Source: Bacillota bacterium | GTDB taxonomy: Bacteria; Bacillota; Clostridia; Christensenellales; UMGS416 | DNA: 21,702 nt | Direction of reading: 5' to 3' | NCBI GenBank assembly: GCA_023422005.1 | Contig: JAEZSC010000082.1 | Coordinates: forward strand, 1 to 21,702 | In this document: positions 14,779 through 21,702 of the stretch, piece by piece | Position numbering within the stretch: position 1 is the first letter of the stretch | Layout: each line of letters starts with the position of its first letter | Notes under the pieces: model-generated | Told to the model about the DNA's origin: nothing | The model's input: the letters and a program-made list of their open reading frames with translations, nothing else | Databases searched by the model: none | Translations under genes and position numbers: made by a program

Positions 14779-17700
14779 TCAGCCCGCCGTCGTGAAGATC
14801 CAGCTGGGCAGCCACTTTAGGATGCGCTCATACCACAGCGGTATGGGCATGCCGCTGAGCACGGGGTAGAACATCACAAACAGTACCACGACAATGGCCA
14901 CATAAATGTTGGTGGCCTTGCGGTTCTCGGGCTTGCGGGCCTCCCAGTCGCGGATGTACAGCACGATGGCCAGCACAAAGAACGGCACCGACGCGAAGTA
15001 ATGGTAGATGAACATCGTGCGCGGCACCAGCACCCAGGGCAGGAACTCTGTCAGGAACCCTGCCAGCAGGAAGGCCGCCGGCAGATCGAAGCGCCGGGCG
15101 CGGAACAGGCGGATCATCAGCCACACGATGGCCGCGGTGCCCGCCCACCACACGGCCGGGTTGCCGAAGGTGGAGATGCAGCCGATCCAGCCGTCGGGCA
15201 GCATGTCTGCCGCGTAGAACCACATGGGCTTTACCATCAGCGGCCACTGGTACCATGGGGAGTTGAAGTAGTGGTTGTCCACCAGCGTGCTGTGGTAGCG
15301 GTACATCTGGCCCTGGTTGTCCCAGGCGATCTTGAAGTCGTTCCAATCGCCCTTGCCGGCGTTGAAGGGGATGTAGCTGGCGAAGTAAATGATGCCAGGG
15401 ATCACGATGAAGAACAGCACGCACCACAGCAGCGTGAGCAGTGTCTTTTTGGCATACTCCTTGCGGAGGGCTTCGCCGGCCCCGTCTGAAAGCTCTACTT
15501 CACCGGCGGCCACGGCGCGGTATTCGCCAAAGCGTCGGTACAGGCTGTAGAAGAACATGACCGCCAGACCCGCGCCGGCATACAGGCAAATCCACTTGCT
15601 GGCGGCGCCCAGGCCGAACATCAGGCCGCACAGCGCCAGCGGCTTCAGCGTGAACATCAACTTCTGCGTGTTGTAGTTGGTCTTCAGGTATCGGTACATG
15701 AAGTAGAACATGCAGATGATGAAGAACACGCCGTACACATCGATGGTGCTGATGCGCGTCTGCACGAAGTGCATGAAGTCGAACGTAAACAGCACCGCGG
15801 TGATCATCGCATAGCGGGTGCGCTGGAACATCAGCTTGCCGAACAGATACATCATGGGCACCATCAACACGCCGAACAGCGTGCCCATGACGCGCCAGCC
15901 GAAGGGATCCATGCCAAAGAGCAGAATGCCCAGCGCGATGATGTTCTTGCCCAGCGGCGGGTGGGTGTTCTCATAGGGGTCCATGCCCTGGGTGAATTCC
16001 CACGCCGTGCGGGCGTGATAGATCTCGTCAAAATAGGTGCCGTTGTAGAAGCTGGGGCGCTCGGGCAGCGTTTCCGGCTCGTCGATGAGCCCCTGGGCCT
16101 TGGCGCTATCCTCAAAGCTCGTGGAGGCGATGGACAGCGGGCCGATGACGTTGCCGTCGGCGTCCTTAAAGACGATCTCCAGCAGGCGTACCGGCGGGCT
16201 GGTGACGGTCAGCTTGATATACCGGGCCTGGAAGCTCACGGTGTCCGGGTTCTCCTCGGTCACGTCACCGGCCCAACCGTCCACCTTCCAACGGTAGATG
16301 CCCAGGTCGTCGTCCCCTTCCTGGCCGGGCACAGGCTTGTGCCAGATTAGGATCTGGTCGGTGTAGTTGACGCCGTCCATCGAGGCGCTGACCTGGAAGT
16401 TGCCCTTGGTCAGGCTGTCGTAGTGCCAGATCTCCTCCACCTGGCGTGGCGAACCCAGATCGATGACGACCTCGTCGCCGGTGCGGGACGAGTGCCACAT
16501 GCTCTTGGGCACCACCGTGGTACCCAGATAGACGAAGGCGATCACGGCGTACAGCAAGGTCAGGCCGCCCATGAGCAGCCAATCCTTCTTGGTCATGTTG
16601 GCCCGGGACGCGCTGGCCGGCACATTCAGATCGTTCAGTACGCGCTCGCGGCGCACCTCGTCGGCATCCTCATAGGGGCCGCGGGCGTCCAGCAGCGGCT
16701 GGCGGGCGCGGATGACGGCGTGCACCATGTAGAGGAACGCAGCGATGGCGGCAAGGGAGATCAGGAAGGTCCAAATGGCGTTGGTCATGATGTCGGCGAT
16801 GGAGAACAGGTCTCCGTTGCGGATGGCGTCGGTGGGCATGTGCTTGTTGGCCAGCACGATGGCCACGTTGAGGAACTGGGTCAACGAGAACAGTCCGCTC
16901 AAATACAGCGCCCGGCGGTCCCGCTCCAGGATGTAATAGAGGATCAGCAGCGCTACGGCCGGGTACATGTAACGCTCATGCATGCGCAGGCCCAGTATGA
17001 ACAGCGCCGTGATCAGCGCCGCCGCCCACAGGAAAACCCGGCGGTTGCTGCCGTCGCGCACGTGCAGGAATACCGCGCCAACGCTGGCCACGCCGATGCC
17101 CAGATACCCCCAGAAAGCGTAGGGCAGGCCAAGAATGCGCGTGGAATCGTCGGCCCAGTTGCCGCCCAGCAGCGCCAGCACGTTACAGGCGTTCACAGAC
17201 GCGTTTTCATAGCCGCCCAGCGTGGTCAGATACAGCTTGGGCAGCCACAATACGTCGCCGCTGTTGATCCAGAAAGGCAGCGCCAGCAGGATCACCGTGC
17301 CGATGCCGGCGCCGATGGTCTTGAACCACACCAGCCAGGATTCCCGAGTGCCACGGTGCAGGCGGCTGGCCACGATCAGCGAACTGAGCATCAAGGGCCC
17401 AAAGAGCAGCATCTGGGGCTTGACCAGCACACCCAGGCCGAAGAGCGCTCCGGCTTGCCACATGCGGCCCTTGTACACCTGCCACACGCAGCCCACGACG
17501 ATCAGCGTCAGGATGCTGTCGATCTGGCCCCACGCCGACGAGTCGGTCAGAATCAGCGGGTTGAACAGGTACAGCAGCGCCAGTATCATGGCCTCGCGCT
17601 CGCTCGTGCGCTTGCGGGCCATGTTGTAGATCAGCACGACCATGCCCAGGTCTGCGGCGATGCTGGGCAGCTTGGTTACCAGCACCTGCAGCGCCTGCAC

Positions 17701-18702
17701 GTCGATGAGCCGGTTGATCATGCCCACGACCCACAGCACGTACAGATATCCCGGCGGGTAATCCAGGAAATCGGAGGTCTGGTACAGCGTGAACAGGCCA
17801 TTGTTGGCGGCGCCGGAGCTCCAGCCCAGCCAGCAGCCTATGTCGTTTTCATAGCCGGTGATCAGCGTAGCCAGGATCAGGCGCACCAGCAGGCCGCCCA
17901 GCAGCGCCGCCGCCAGGAAGTACCAGTTGGGCGCCTTGTCCTCCTGGCTGCCTTCGATGCCCCGTACGCGCTTGAAGGCCAGGAACAGCACCGCGCCGAA
18001 CACGATCGTCAGCATGATGATTTCTGATAAGTATTTCAGGCCGCTCCTGGCTGCCGAGCCGTCGGCGGCGGCGGGCTTGTTGGTGGCCAGGTTGGCCTCG
18101 TCCACGCCGGCGGGCAGGCTGTCCACCTTCTCCAGCTTCACGTTGGCGAAGGATGCCGTGCCGCGGCTCAAAGCGCCGTAGCCGCCCAGGCGGATGTAGA
18201 CGGTCACCGTCTTCTGATCGGCGGCGGCACGGCCGTAGACCTCCACGCGCTGCCAGGCGCCGTTGCTGTCCAGCAGTGCGTCGCTGTGCACGAAGGTATC
18301 CTTGAAGCTGACCGTGGCGCCCCAATCGCCTTCGCCGCCCTGTACGCGCACATCGGCGCTCAGGCGGTACAGGGAGCCGGGCTGCACGCCCACATCCTGG
18401 GTGAAACGGGCATCGTTGGGCTCGGCGTTGGTGATGACGGCGACGGCTTCGCCGTTGGGCCCGCCACCGGCCTCCACCGAGAACAGGGTGAAGCCCTCCT
18501 CGCGGTCCCAGCAGTCGTTCTGCCAGCCCTCCGGCGTGGTGCCGTCGTGCTTCTGGAAGTCGCCATTGGCCAACAGGTTGCCATCGGCGGCTAGCGCCGT
18601 GACGCCCAGCAGCGCGCACAGCGCCAAAGCCAGGAATGCGGCCAGCGCCGCACAGCTGATTCGCGTTAGCGGTGATGCAACGCCTCGTTTCCTCGTGCTC
18701 AT
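14779..18702 (-). CDS. Double GT-C glycosyltransferase with CBM-like and discoidin-like domains (PMT/GT39 C-terminus)
   Basis: A 1307-residue membrane protein. Domains in order: signal peptide (about 1-39); CBM4/9-like beta-sandwich (about 40-195, NLLANGDF ... ASFANVKLEKV); a first multi-spanning GT-C module (about 220-690, ENDIGCWLGW and DYPPGYLYVLW); a discoidin-like domain (about 730-860, DEVVIDLGSPRQVEEI); and a second GT-C module of the protein mannosyltransferase (PMT, GT39) family (about 885-1300). The PMT-type acidic pair is in GTYFDEIYHARTAWEF, with a downstream THPPLGK. Such enzymes use polyprenyl-phosphate sugars at the outer face of the membrane. Substrates are unknown. The start has AGGAGG 10 nt upstream and overlaps the rnhB-yraN stop by 4 bp (ATGA). 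Confidence 0.9.
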   Translation of the reverse strand: MSTRKRGVASPLTRISCAALAAFLALALCALLGVTALAADGNLLANGDFQKHDGTTPEGWQNDCWDREEGFTLFSVEAGGGPNGEAVAVITNAEPNDARFTQDVGVQPGSLYRLSADVRVQGGEGDWGATVSFKDTFVHSDALLDSNGAWQRVEVYGRAAADQKTVTVYIRLGGYGALSRGTASFANVKLEKVDSLPAGVDEANLATNKPAAADGSAARSGLKYLSEIIMLTIVFGAVLFLAFKRVRGIEGSQEDKAPNWYFLAAALLGGLLVRLILATLITGYENDIGCWLGWSSGAANNGLFTLYQTSDFLDYPPGYLYVLWVVGMINRLIDVQALQVLVTKLPSIAADLGMVVLIYNMARKRTSEREAMILALLYLFNPLILTDSSAWGQIDSILTLIVVGCVWQVYKGRMWQAGALFGLGVLVKPQMLLFGPLMLSSLIVASRLHRGTRESWLVWFKTIGAGIGTVILLALPFWINSGDVLWLPKLYLTTLGGYENASVNACNVLALLGGNWADDSTRILGLPYAFWGYLGIGVASVGAVFLHVRDGSNRRVFLWAAALITALFILGLRMHERYMYPAVALLILYYILERDRRALYLSGLFSLTQFLNVAIVLANKHMPTDAIRNGDLFSIADIMTNAIWTFLISLAAIAAFLYMVHAVIRARQPLLDARGPYEDADEVRRERVLNDLNVPASASRANMTKKDWLLMGGLTLLYAVIAFVYLGTTVVPKSMWHSSRTGDEVVIDLGSPRQVEEIWHYDSLTKGNFQVSASMDGVNYTDQILIWHKPVPGQEGDDDLGIYRWKVDGWAGDVTEENPDTVSFQARYIKLTVTSPPVRLLEIVFKDADGNVIGPLSIASTSFEDSAKAQGLIDEPETLPERPSFYNGTYFDEIYHARTAWEFTQGMDPYENTHPPLGKNIIALGILLFGMDPFGWRVMGTLFGVLMVPMMYLFGKLMFQRTRYAMITAVLFTFDFMHFVQTRISTIDVYGVFFIICMFYFMYRYLKTNYNTQKLMFTLKPLALCGLMFGLGAASKWICLYAGAGLAVMFFYSLYRRFGEYRAVAAGEVELSDGAGEALRKEYAKKTLLTLLWCVLFFIVIPGIIYFASYIPFNAGKGDWNDFKIAWDNQGQMYRYHSTLVDNHYFNSPWYQWPLMVKPMWFYAADMLPDGWIGCISTFGNPAVWWAGTAAIVWLMIRLFRARRFDLPAAFLLAGFLTEFLPWVLVPRTMFIYHYFASVPFFVLAIVLYIRDWEARKPENRKATNIYVAIVVVLFVMFYPVLSGMPIPLWYERILKWLPSWIFTTAG

Positions 18703-19670
18703 AAAAAAACGTCCTCCTGCGCGGGGAATGCGTTCTTGATGTGATTGACGGCCAGGTCGCGGCCCCGGCGCTCCACCTCGACAACGTCAAAGCGGCAACG
18801 CACCGCGGATTTGAGCGCCAGCCATGCGCGGGCTGCCCGTGTCAGGCTTAATTGCTTACGGGCATCCACAGCCTCGGCCGGCGTGCCGAAGCGGCTGCCC
18901 TCGCGGTATTTCACCTCTACGAACACCGTGACCGCGCCATCCAGCGCCACCAAATCCAGCTCGTGGGGGCCGTCGCGCCAATTGCGCGAGAGTACCTGCA
19001 TGCCGCAGCTCGCCAGGTATTTCTCGGCCATGTCTTCGCCGAAGGCGCCCTTCTCGCGCCGGTCCGGGCCCAGGATGCCGCCGATGAAGCTGCGCCGGTG
19101 CTCCGGGCACGGGCCATGCGCCCGAAGCGCCGCGATGTGCTCCGCCGTGCCGTATCCTTTGTGGCGGGCGAAGCCGTATTGCGGCCACTGCTCTTCGTAT
19201 TGGGCCATCAGCCGGTCCCGGGTTACCTTGGCTACGATGGACGCAGCGGCGATGTGATAGCTCGTGGCGTCGCCTTTGATCATGGCGCGGACGGGCGCGT
19301 CCACGTCCAGCCGCTCCATGGCGTCGGTCAGCAGCAAGTCCGGCCGCGCGCCCATGGCCCCGTAGGCCTGGGCCATGGCCAGCCGCGTGGCCTGCAGTAT
19401 GTTGACGCGGTCGATGTCCTCGGCATGCACCAGCGCCACGCCCACGGCGGTGGCACGGTCCATGATCTGGTCATACAGCTTTTCTCTGCGCGCTTCCGAA
19501 AGCTTCTTGGAATCGTTGATGCCGGCGATGGGAGCGTCCAGCGGCAGCATCACGCAGGCCGCGGCCACGGGCCCGGCCAACGGCCCCCGGCCGGCTTCAT
19601 CCATGCCGGCCAGAGCGCCCGCGCCCAGGGCCACCTCGCGGTCAAAGTTCAAAAGGAGTTCGGGTTTCAT
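18699..19670 (-). CDS. rnhB: Ribonuclease HII fused to a YraN-family (UPF0102) domain
   Basis: A 323-residue two-domain protein. Residues about 18-202 are RNase HII, which cuts RNA in RNA-DNA hybrids and single ribonucleotides in DNA. The four metal-binding acids are seen as D24-E25 (GMDEAGRGPLAGP), D116 (LLLTDAM) and D134 (KGDATSYHIAAASIVAKVTRD). Residues about 207-305 are a complete YraN domain (GAFGEDMAEKYLASCG, HELDLVALDG, VFVEVKYR), a restriction-endonuclease-like fold with D239, E252 and K254. The two are in one open frame, joined by only a few residues (GPDRREKG). The start at ATG 19670 overlaps the rbgA end by 29 bp; the GTG/ATG choices further upstream lie inside rbgA. In many Bacillota rnhB and yraN are separate neighbours. 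Confidence 0.93.
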   Translation of the reverse strand: MKPELLLNFDREVALGAGALAGMDEAGRGPLAGPVAAACVMLPLDAPIAGINDSKKLSEARREKLYDQIMDRATAVGVALVHAEDIDRVNILQATRLAMAQAYGAMGARPDLLLTDAMERLDVDAPVRAMIKGDATSYHIAAASIVAKVTRDRLMAQYEEQWPQYGFARHKGYGTAEHIAALRAHGPCPEHRRSFIGGILGPDRREKGAFGEDMAEKYLASCGMQVLSRNWRDGPHELDLVALDGAVTVFVEVKYREGSRFGTPAEAVDARKQLSLTRAARAWLALKSAVRCRFDVVEVERRGRDLAVNHIKNAFPAQEDVFL

Positions 19671-20655
19671 CTTCCTTGGGTTCCTCCAGCGTGATGCGGC
19701 CCAGTTTGCCGCCGCGCAGCTCGCCCAGCAGCATCTGGGCGGCGCGCTCCTCGTCGGGCTGTGCACCGCCCAGCAGAAAGCCCCGGCGGCGGCAGATGGC
19801 CAGCAGCATGGCGGCAGCGCTGTCTTCAGCGCGCTCCTCTATGCCATAGCGGGCGTTCAATGCTCCAGGATATTGGACGCGCAACAGCCCGATCAGTTCC
19901 AATGACAGCGCGTAGGCGCTCATGATTTCGTCGCGGATGGCGCCGGTAAGCGCCAGGCGCAGCGCGCCCGCGGCGTCGTCCAGCTTGGGCCACAGCACGC
20001 CCGGCGTGTCCATAAGCTCCATCCACGGCGTGATGCGGATCAGCTGTTTGCCCCGGGTGACGCCGGGTCGGTTGCCGGTTTTGGCGCTGGCGCTGCCCGA
20101 GAGCGCGTTGATCAGCGCGGATTTGCCCACGTTGGGTATACCGGCCACCATGGCGCGCACGGTCTTTTTTGCGCCGCGCTCGGCCATGCGGGCCACCTTG
20201 TCGGCGGCGGCGGCCTCCATGCGCTTGACCAGTGCCTCGCGGCCCCGGCCGGCGGTGGCCACGAACTCCACGGCCTCCACGCCCCGCTGGGCGTAATGGG
20301 CGGCCCAGCGCTTGGTAGCGGCGGGGTCGGCCAGGTCGGCCTTGTTGAGTACGATGACGCGGGCCTTGCGGGCGAACAGATCGTCAAAATCCGGGTTGCG
20401 GGAGCTGCCGGGGATGCGCGCGTCCACAACCTCTATGACGAAGTCCACGGCCTTTAGGTTGGCCTCCATCTCGCGACGGGCCTTGGCCATGTGCCCCGGA
20501 TACCAATGAATATTCATTTCAGACGAGGGCTGGCCGCTGCCTTTGTCAGCCTGGTCGGGGCCGCTGGCGCTTGCTCGGCCCTGCGGCCTGGCTGCTCGCC
20601 CACGTGTCCCGGGGCGCTGTCCTCCGCCGAGGCCACCCCCTGTGCGTTCTGCCAT
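19642..20655 (-). CDS. rbgA: Ribosome biogenesis GTPase RbgA (YlqF)
   Basis: A circularly permuted GTPase needed for late assembly of the 50S subunit. The permuted motif order is visible: G4 NKAD, then G1 GIPNVGKS, then G3 DTPG, followed by the C-terminal RNA-binding domain. The family normally starts at MNIHWYPGHMAKARREM, here ATG 20517, but that ATG has no ribosome binding site. ATG 20655 has GAGGAG at about 5 nt and adds 46 residues rich in Gly, Arg and Pro, so 337 residues are annotated. If the conserved start is used the protein has 291 residues. A different-frame ORF (20714-20514) also ends as ATGA on the 20517 start. It is the first gene of the operon with rnhB-yraN. Confidence 0.92.
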   Translation of the reverse strand: MAERTGGGLGGGQRPGTRGRAARPQGRASASGPDQADKGSGQPSSEMNIHWYPGHMAKARREMEANLKAVDFVIEVVDARIPGSSRNPDFDDLFARKARVIVLNKADLADPAATKRWAAHYAQRGVEAVEFVATAGRGREALVKRMEAAAADKVARMAERGAKKTVRAMVAGIPNVGKSALINALSGSASAKTGNRPGVTRGKQLIRITPWMELMDTPGVLWPKLDDAAGALRLALTGAIRDEIMSAYALSLELIGLLRVQYPGALNARYGIEERAEDSAAAMLLAICRRRGFLLGGAQPDEERAAQMLLGELRGGKLGRITLEEPKEDETRTPFEL

Positions 20656-20893
20656 GCTTCTCCTCGGTTTGGCCGCCGATAACCATCGCCAGCCAAACGC
20701 TGTTCTTTCGTCATTTGTTCTGCTTATATAGGAATCGGAAGATGCCTGCGGGCAGGTTGGTGCCTCACGCAATGTTTCTGATGCCGCCCGCGTCTCTTCT
20801 GCGGGCAACCGGCAATGCGCAAGCGCATTCCGTGACGGTATAAATTGCCTGGGAGGCTGCTTTAAATAAGCCCTGTGCTTTTTGGCAAGTCCC
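20656..20893 (-). other. Long leader of the rbgA operon
   Basis: About 240 nt lie between the predicted transcription start and the ATG at 20655. They contain short palindromes: AATGCGC-AA-GCGCATT (near 20813-20828), GCCCGC...GCGGGC (near 20787-20807) and CCTGC-GG-GCAGG (near 20747-20758). No known riboswitch, T-box or L19-type leader was recognised. An alternative small reading frame runs from 20714. Confidence 0.45.
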
Positions 20894-20900
20894 TTCGTTG

Positions 20901-20929
20901 ATTATAATGGATATCCGTGGTAATTCCAA
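20901..20929 (-). promoter_or_regulatory. Sigma-A type promoter of the rbgA operon
   Basis: On the minus strand TTGGAA (20924-20929) and a perfect TATAAT (20901-20906) are 17 bp apart. It lies between the transglutaminase-like gene and rbgA, so the latter operon is likely transcribed independently. A palindrome ATCGCCGC-TT-GCGGCGAT (20949-20966) sits between the stop at 20984 and this promoter, but no T run follows it. Confidence 0.7.
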
Positions 20930-20983
20930 TACACGCGAGGCAACGAGCATCGCCGCTTGCGGCGATTGGATGTACCACAAGAG

Positions 20984-21702
20984 CTAAGAATCCTCTCCAT
21001 ACAGCCAGCGCAGGCCCTGGGGCCAGCCCCGGGCGCTGTGTTCCAGTATGCCGGCGGTGTATGCGTTCAGGCCGCTGGCTGTGTAATTATAGAGCGCCGG
21101 GCTGGCTGCGTCATAGTTGACCATGGCCGCTGAGCGGTATTGCTCCCACGGGGCAAACAGATGCCGCATGTTGGGGTGGCGGCGCTCGAAGGCCCCGTCC
21201 ACCAGCGCCGGTTGGGCGCGCAGCAGCGCAACGCTGGCCGGCAGGCCCTCGGCCGTGCGGAACACGATGCCGAAGGTGGGATCCAGCACGCCCCAATAGC
21301 CGTCGTAGAAGCATTCCACGACGGTGTGGCCGCAGTAGGGCAGGCGGGTGTTGGCGGTGATCACCATGCGGGCGCCCAACCCCGAGGACTGGCACAAGGC
21401 GCAGCACACCCGAGCTACATCGGTGCACCAGTCGGTGCCCCGGGCCAGTATGTCCTCCTCCTTGCCGCCGAATAACATGTCTTGCGCGGGCGTGTCGAAG
21501 GGCTCCACGACATACCGGCGGCAGTGGTACACGATGGCGTCCACGGTGGCCCCTTGGCTGTCGCCGCGCAGGGTAGCGGCCAGACCATCCAGCGCAGGGC
21601 GGCCCAGCGGCGTTTTCATGGGCCGCTCGTCGGTGTAATGGCGGTAGAGCCACGCGTGGGTGGCGCGGTTGAGCAGCACCATGTCGTTGTAAAAACTCCG
21701 AT
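20984..21702 (-). CDS. Transglutaminase-like domain protein (5' end outside window)
   Basis: The reading frame stays open to the right edge and reads RSFYND before the first Met (21682), which has no ribosome binding site, so the true start is probably beyond the window. A transglutaminase-like (papain-fold) core is seen with the triad Cys in GTDWCTDVARVCCALCQSSG (C86 from that Met), His in CGHTVVECFYDGYW (H119) and Asp in VLDPTFG (D134). Members are proteases, cyclases or crosslinkers, or process cell-surface proteins. No signal peptide or membrane segment is visible in the part present. The C-terminal 80 residues are Tyr/Ala-rich without a known motif. The substrate is unknown. Confidence 0.85.
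   Translation of the reverse strand, partial: RSFYNDMVLLNRATHAWLYRHYTDERPMKTPLGRPALDGLAATLRGDSQGATVDAIVYHCRRYVVEPFDTPAQDMLFGGKEEDILARGTDWCTDVARVCCALCQSSGLGARMVITANTRLPYCGHTVVECFYDGYWGVLDPTFGIVFRTAEGLPASVALLRAQPALVDGAFERRHPNMRHLFAPWEQYRSAAMVNYDAASPALYNYTASGLNAYTAGILEHSARGWPQGLRWLYGEDS

Noticed and set aside
16423..18027. Plus-strand open frame of 534 codons inside the glycosyltransferase gene
   Set aside because: His/Gln/Ala-rich translation without domains, opposite a well-defined membrane protein.
20765..20980. Small minus-strand frame of 71 codons before rbgA
   Set aside because: It contains the promoter and leader palindromes and has no ribosome binding site or known motif.

Overview
The window reads as a chromosomal piece of a GC-rich Bacillota (Firmicutes), probably of the class Clostridia. 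The reasons are the VanW/PASTA membrane protein, RbgA (YlqF), the folate-dependent TrmFO next to HslV-HslU, and the many strong AGGAGG-type ribosome binding sites. No rRNA, tRNA, CRISPR array, transposase or phage gene was seen. The genus cannot be named from the sequence.

Left part (1-5.7 kb): the last codons of a gene, probably an ECF sigma factor, run by an ATGA overlap into a 782-residue single-pass membrane protein with VanW-like, G5-like, PASTA and propeller-like parts. A ferritin gene faces it and ends in a clear terminator. Divergent from ferritin, a sigma-A-type promoter drives a tandem class II aldolase and an AraC-family regulator. A small AT-rich orphan gene with a TTG start follows on the minus strand.

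Middle (5.8-12.7 kb): a GAF/HD-GYP cyclic-di-GMP phosphodiesterase gene is divergent from a tight dprA-trmFO-hslV-hslU operon whose genes overlap at every junction. After hslU come about 360 bp of non-coding DNA full of palindromes, then a gene resembling AlkZ-related proteins, then a palindromic MITE-like element.

Right part (12.86-21.7 kb, all minus strand): a transglutaminase-like protein (cut by the window edge) is followed by an independent sigma-A-type promoter and a long leader. Downstream lie rbgA, an rnhB-yraN gene fusion, a 1307-residue membrane protein joining two GT-C glycosyltransferase modules, dgoD (D-galactonate dehydratase) and a small polytopic membrane protein. The first three overlap each other.

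No large new defence or biosynthetic system was found. The most notable observation is a 58-nt, two-hairpin repeat that occurs twice (11981-12038 and, on the minus strand, 14673-14730). Both copies lie just upstream of a start codon and in the gene's orientation, and loop 2 has changed while its stem has not. Other points of interest are the RNase HII-YraN fusion, the class II aldolase with a degenerate second domain, the dual GT-C fusion, and the disputed N-terminus of RbgA.
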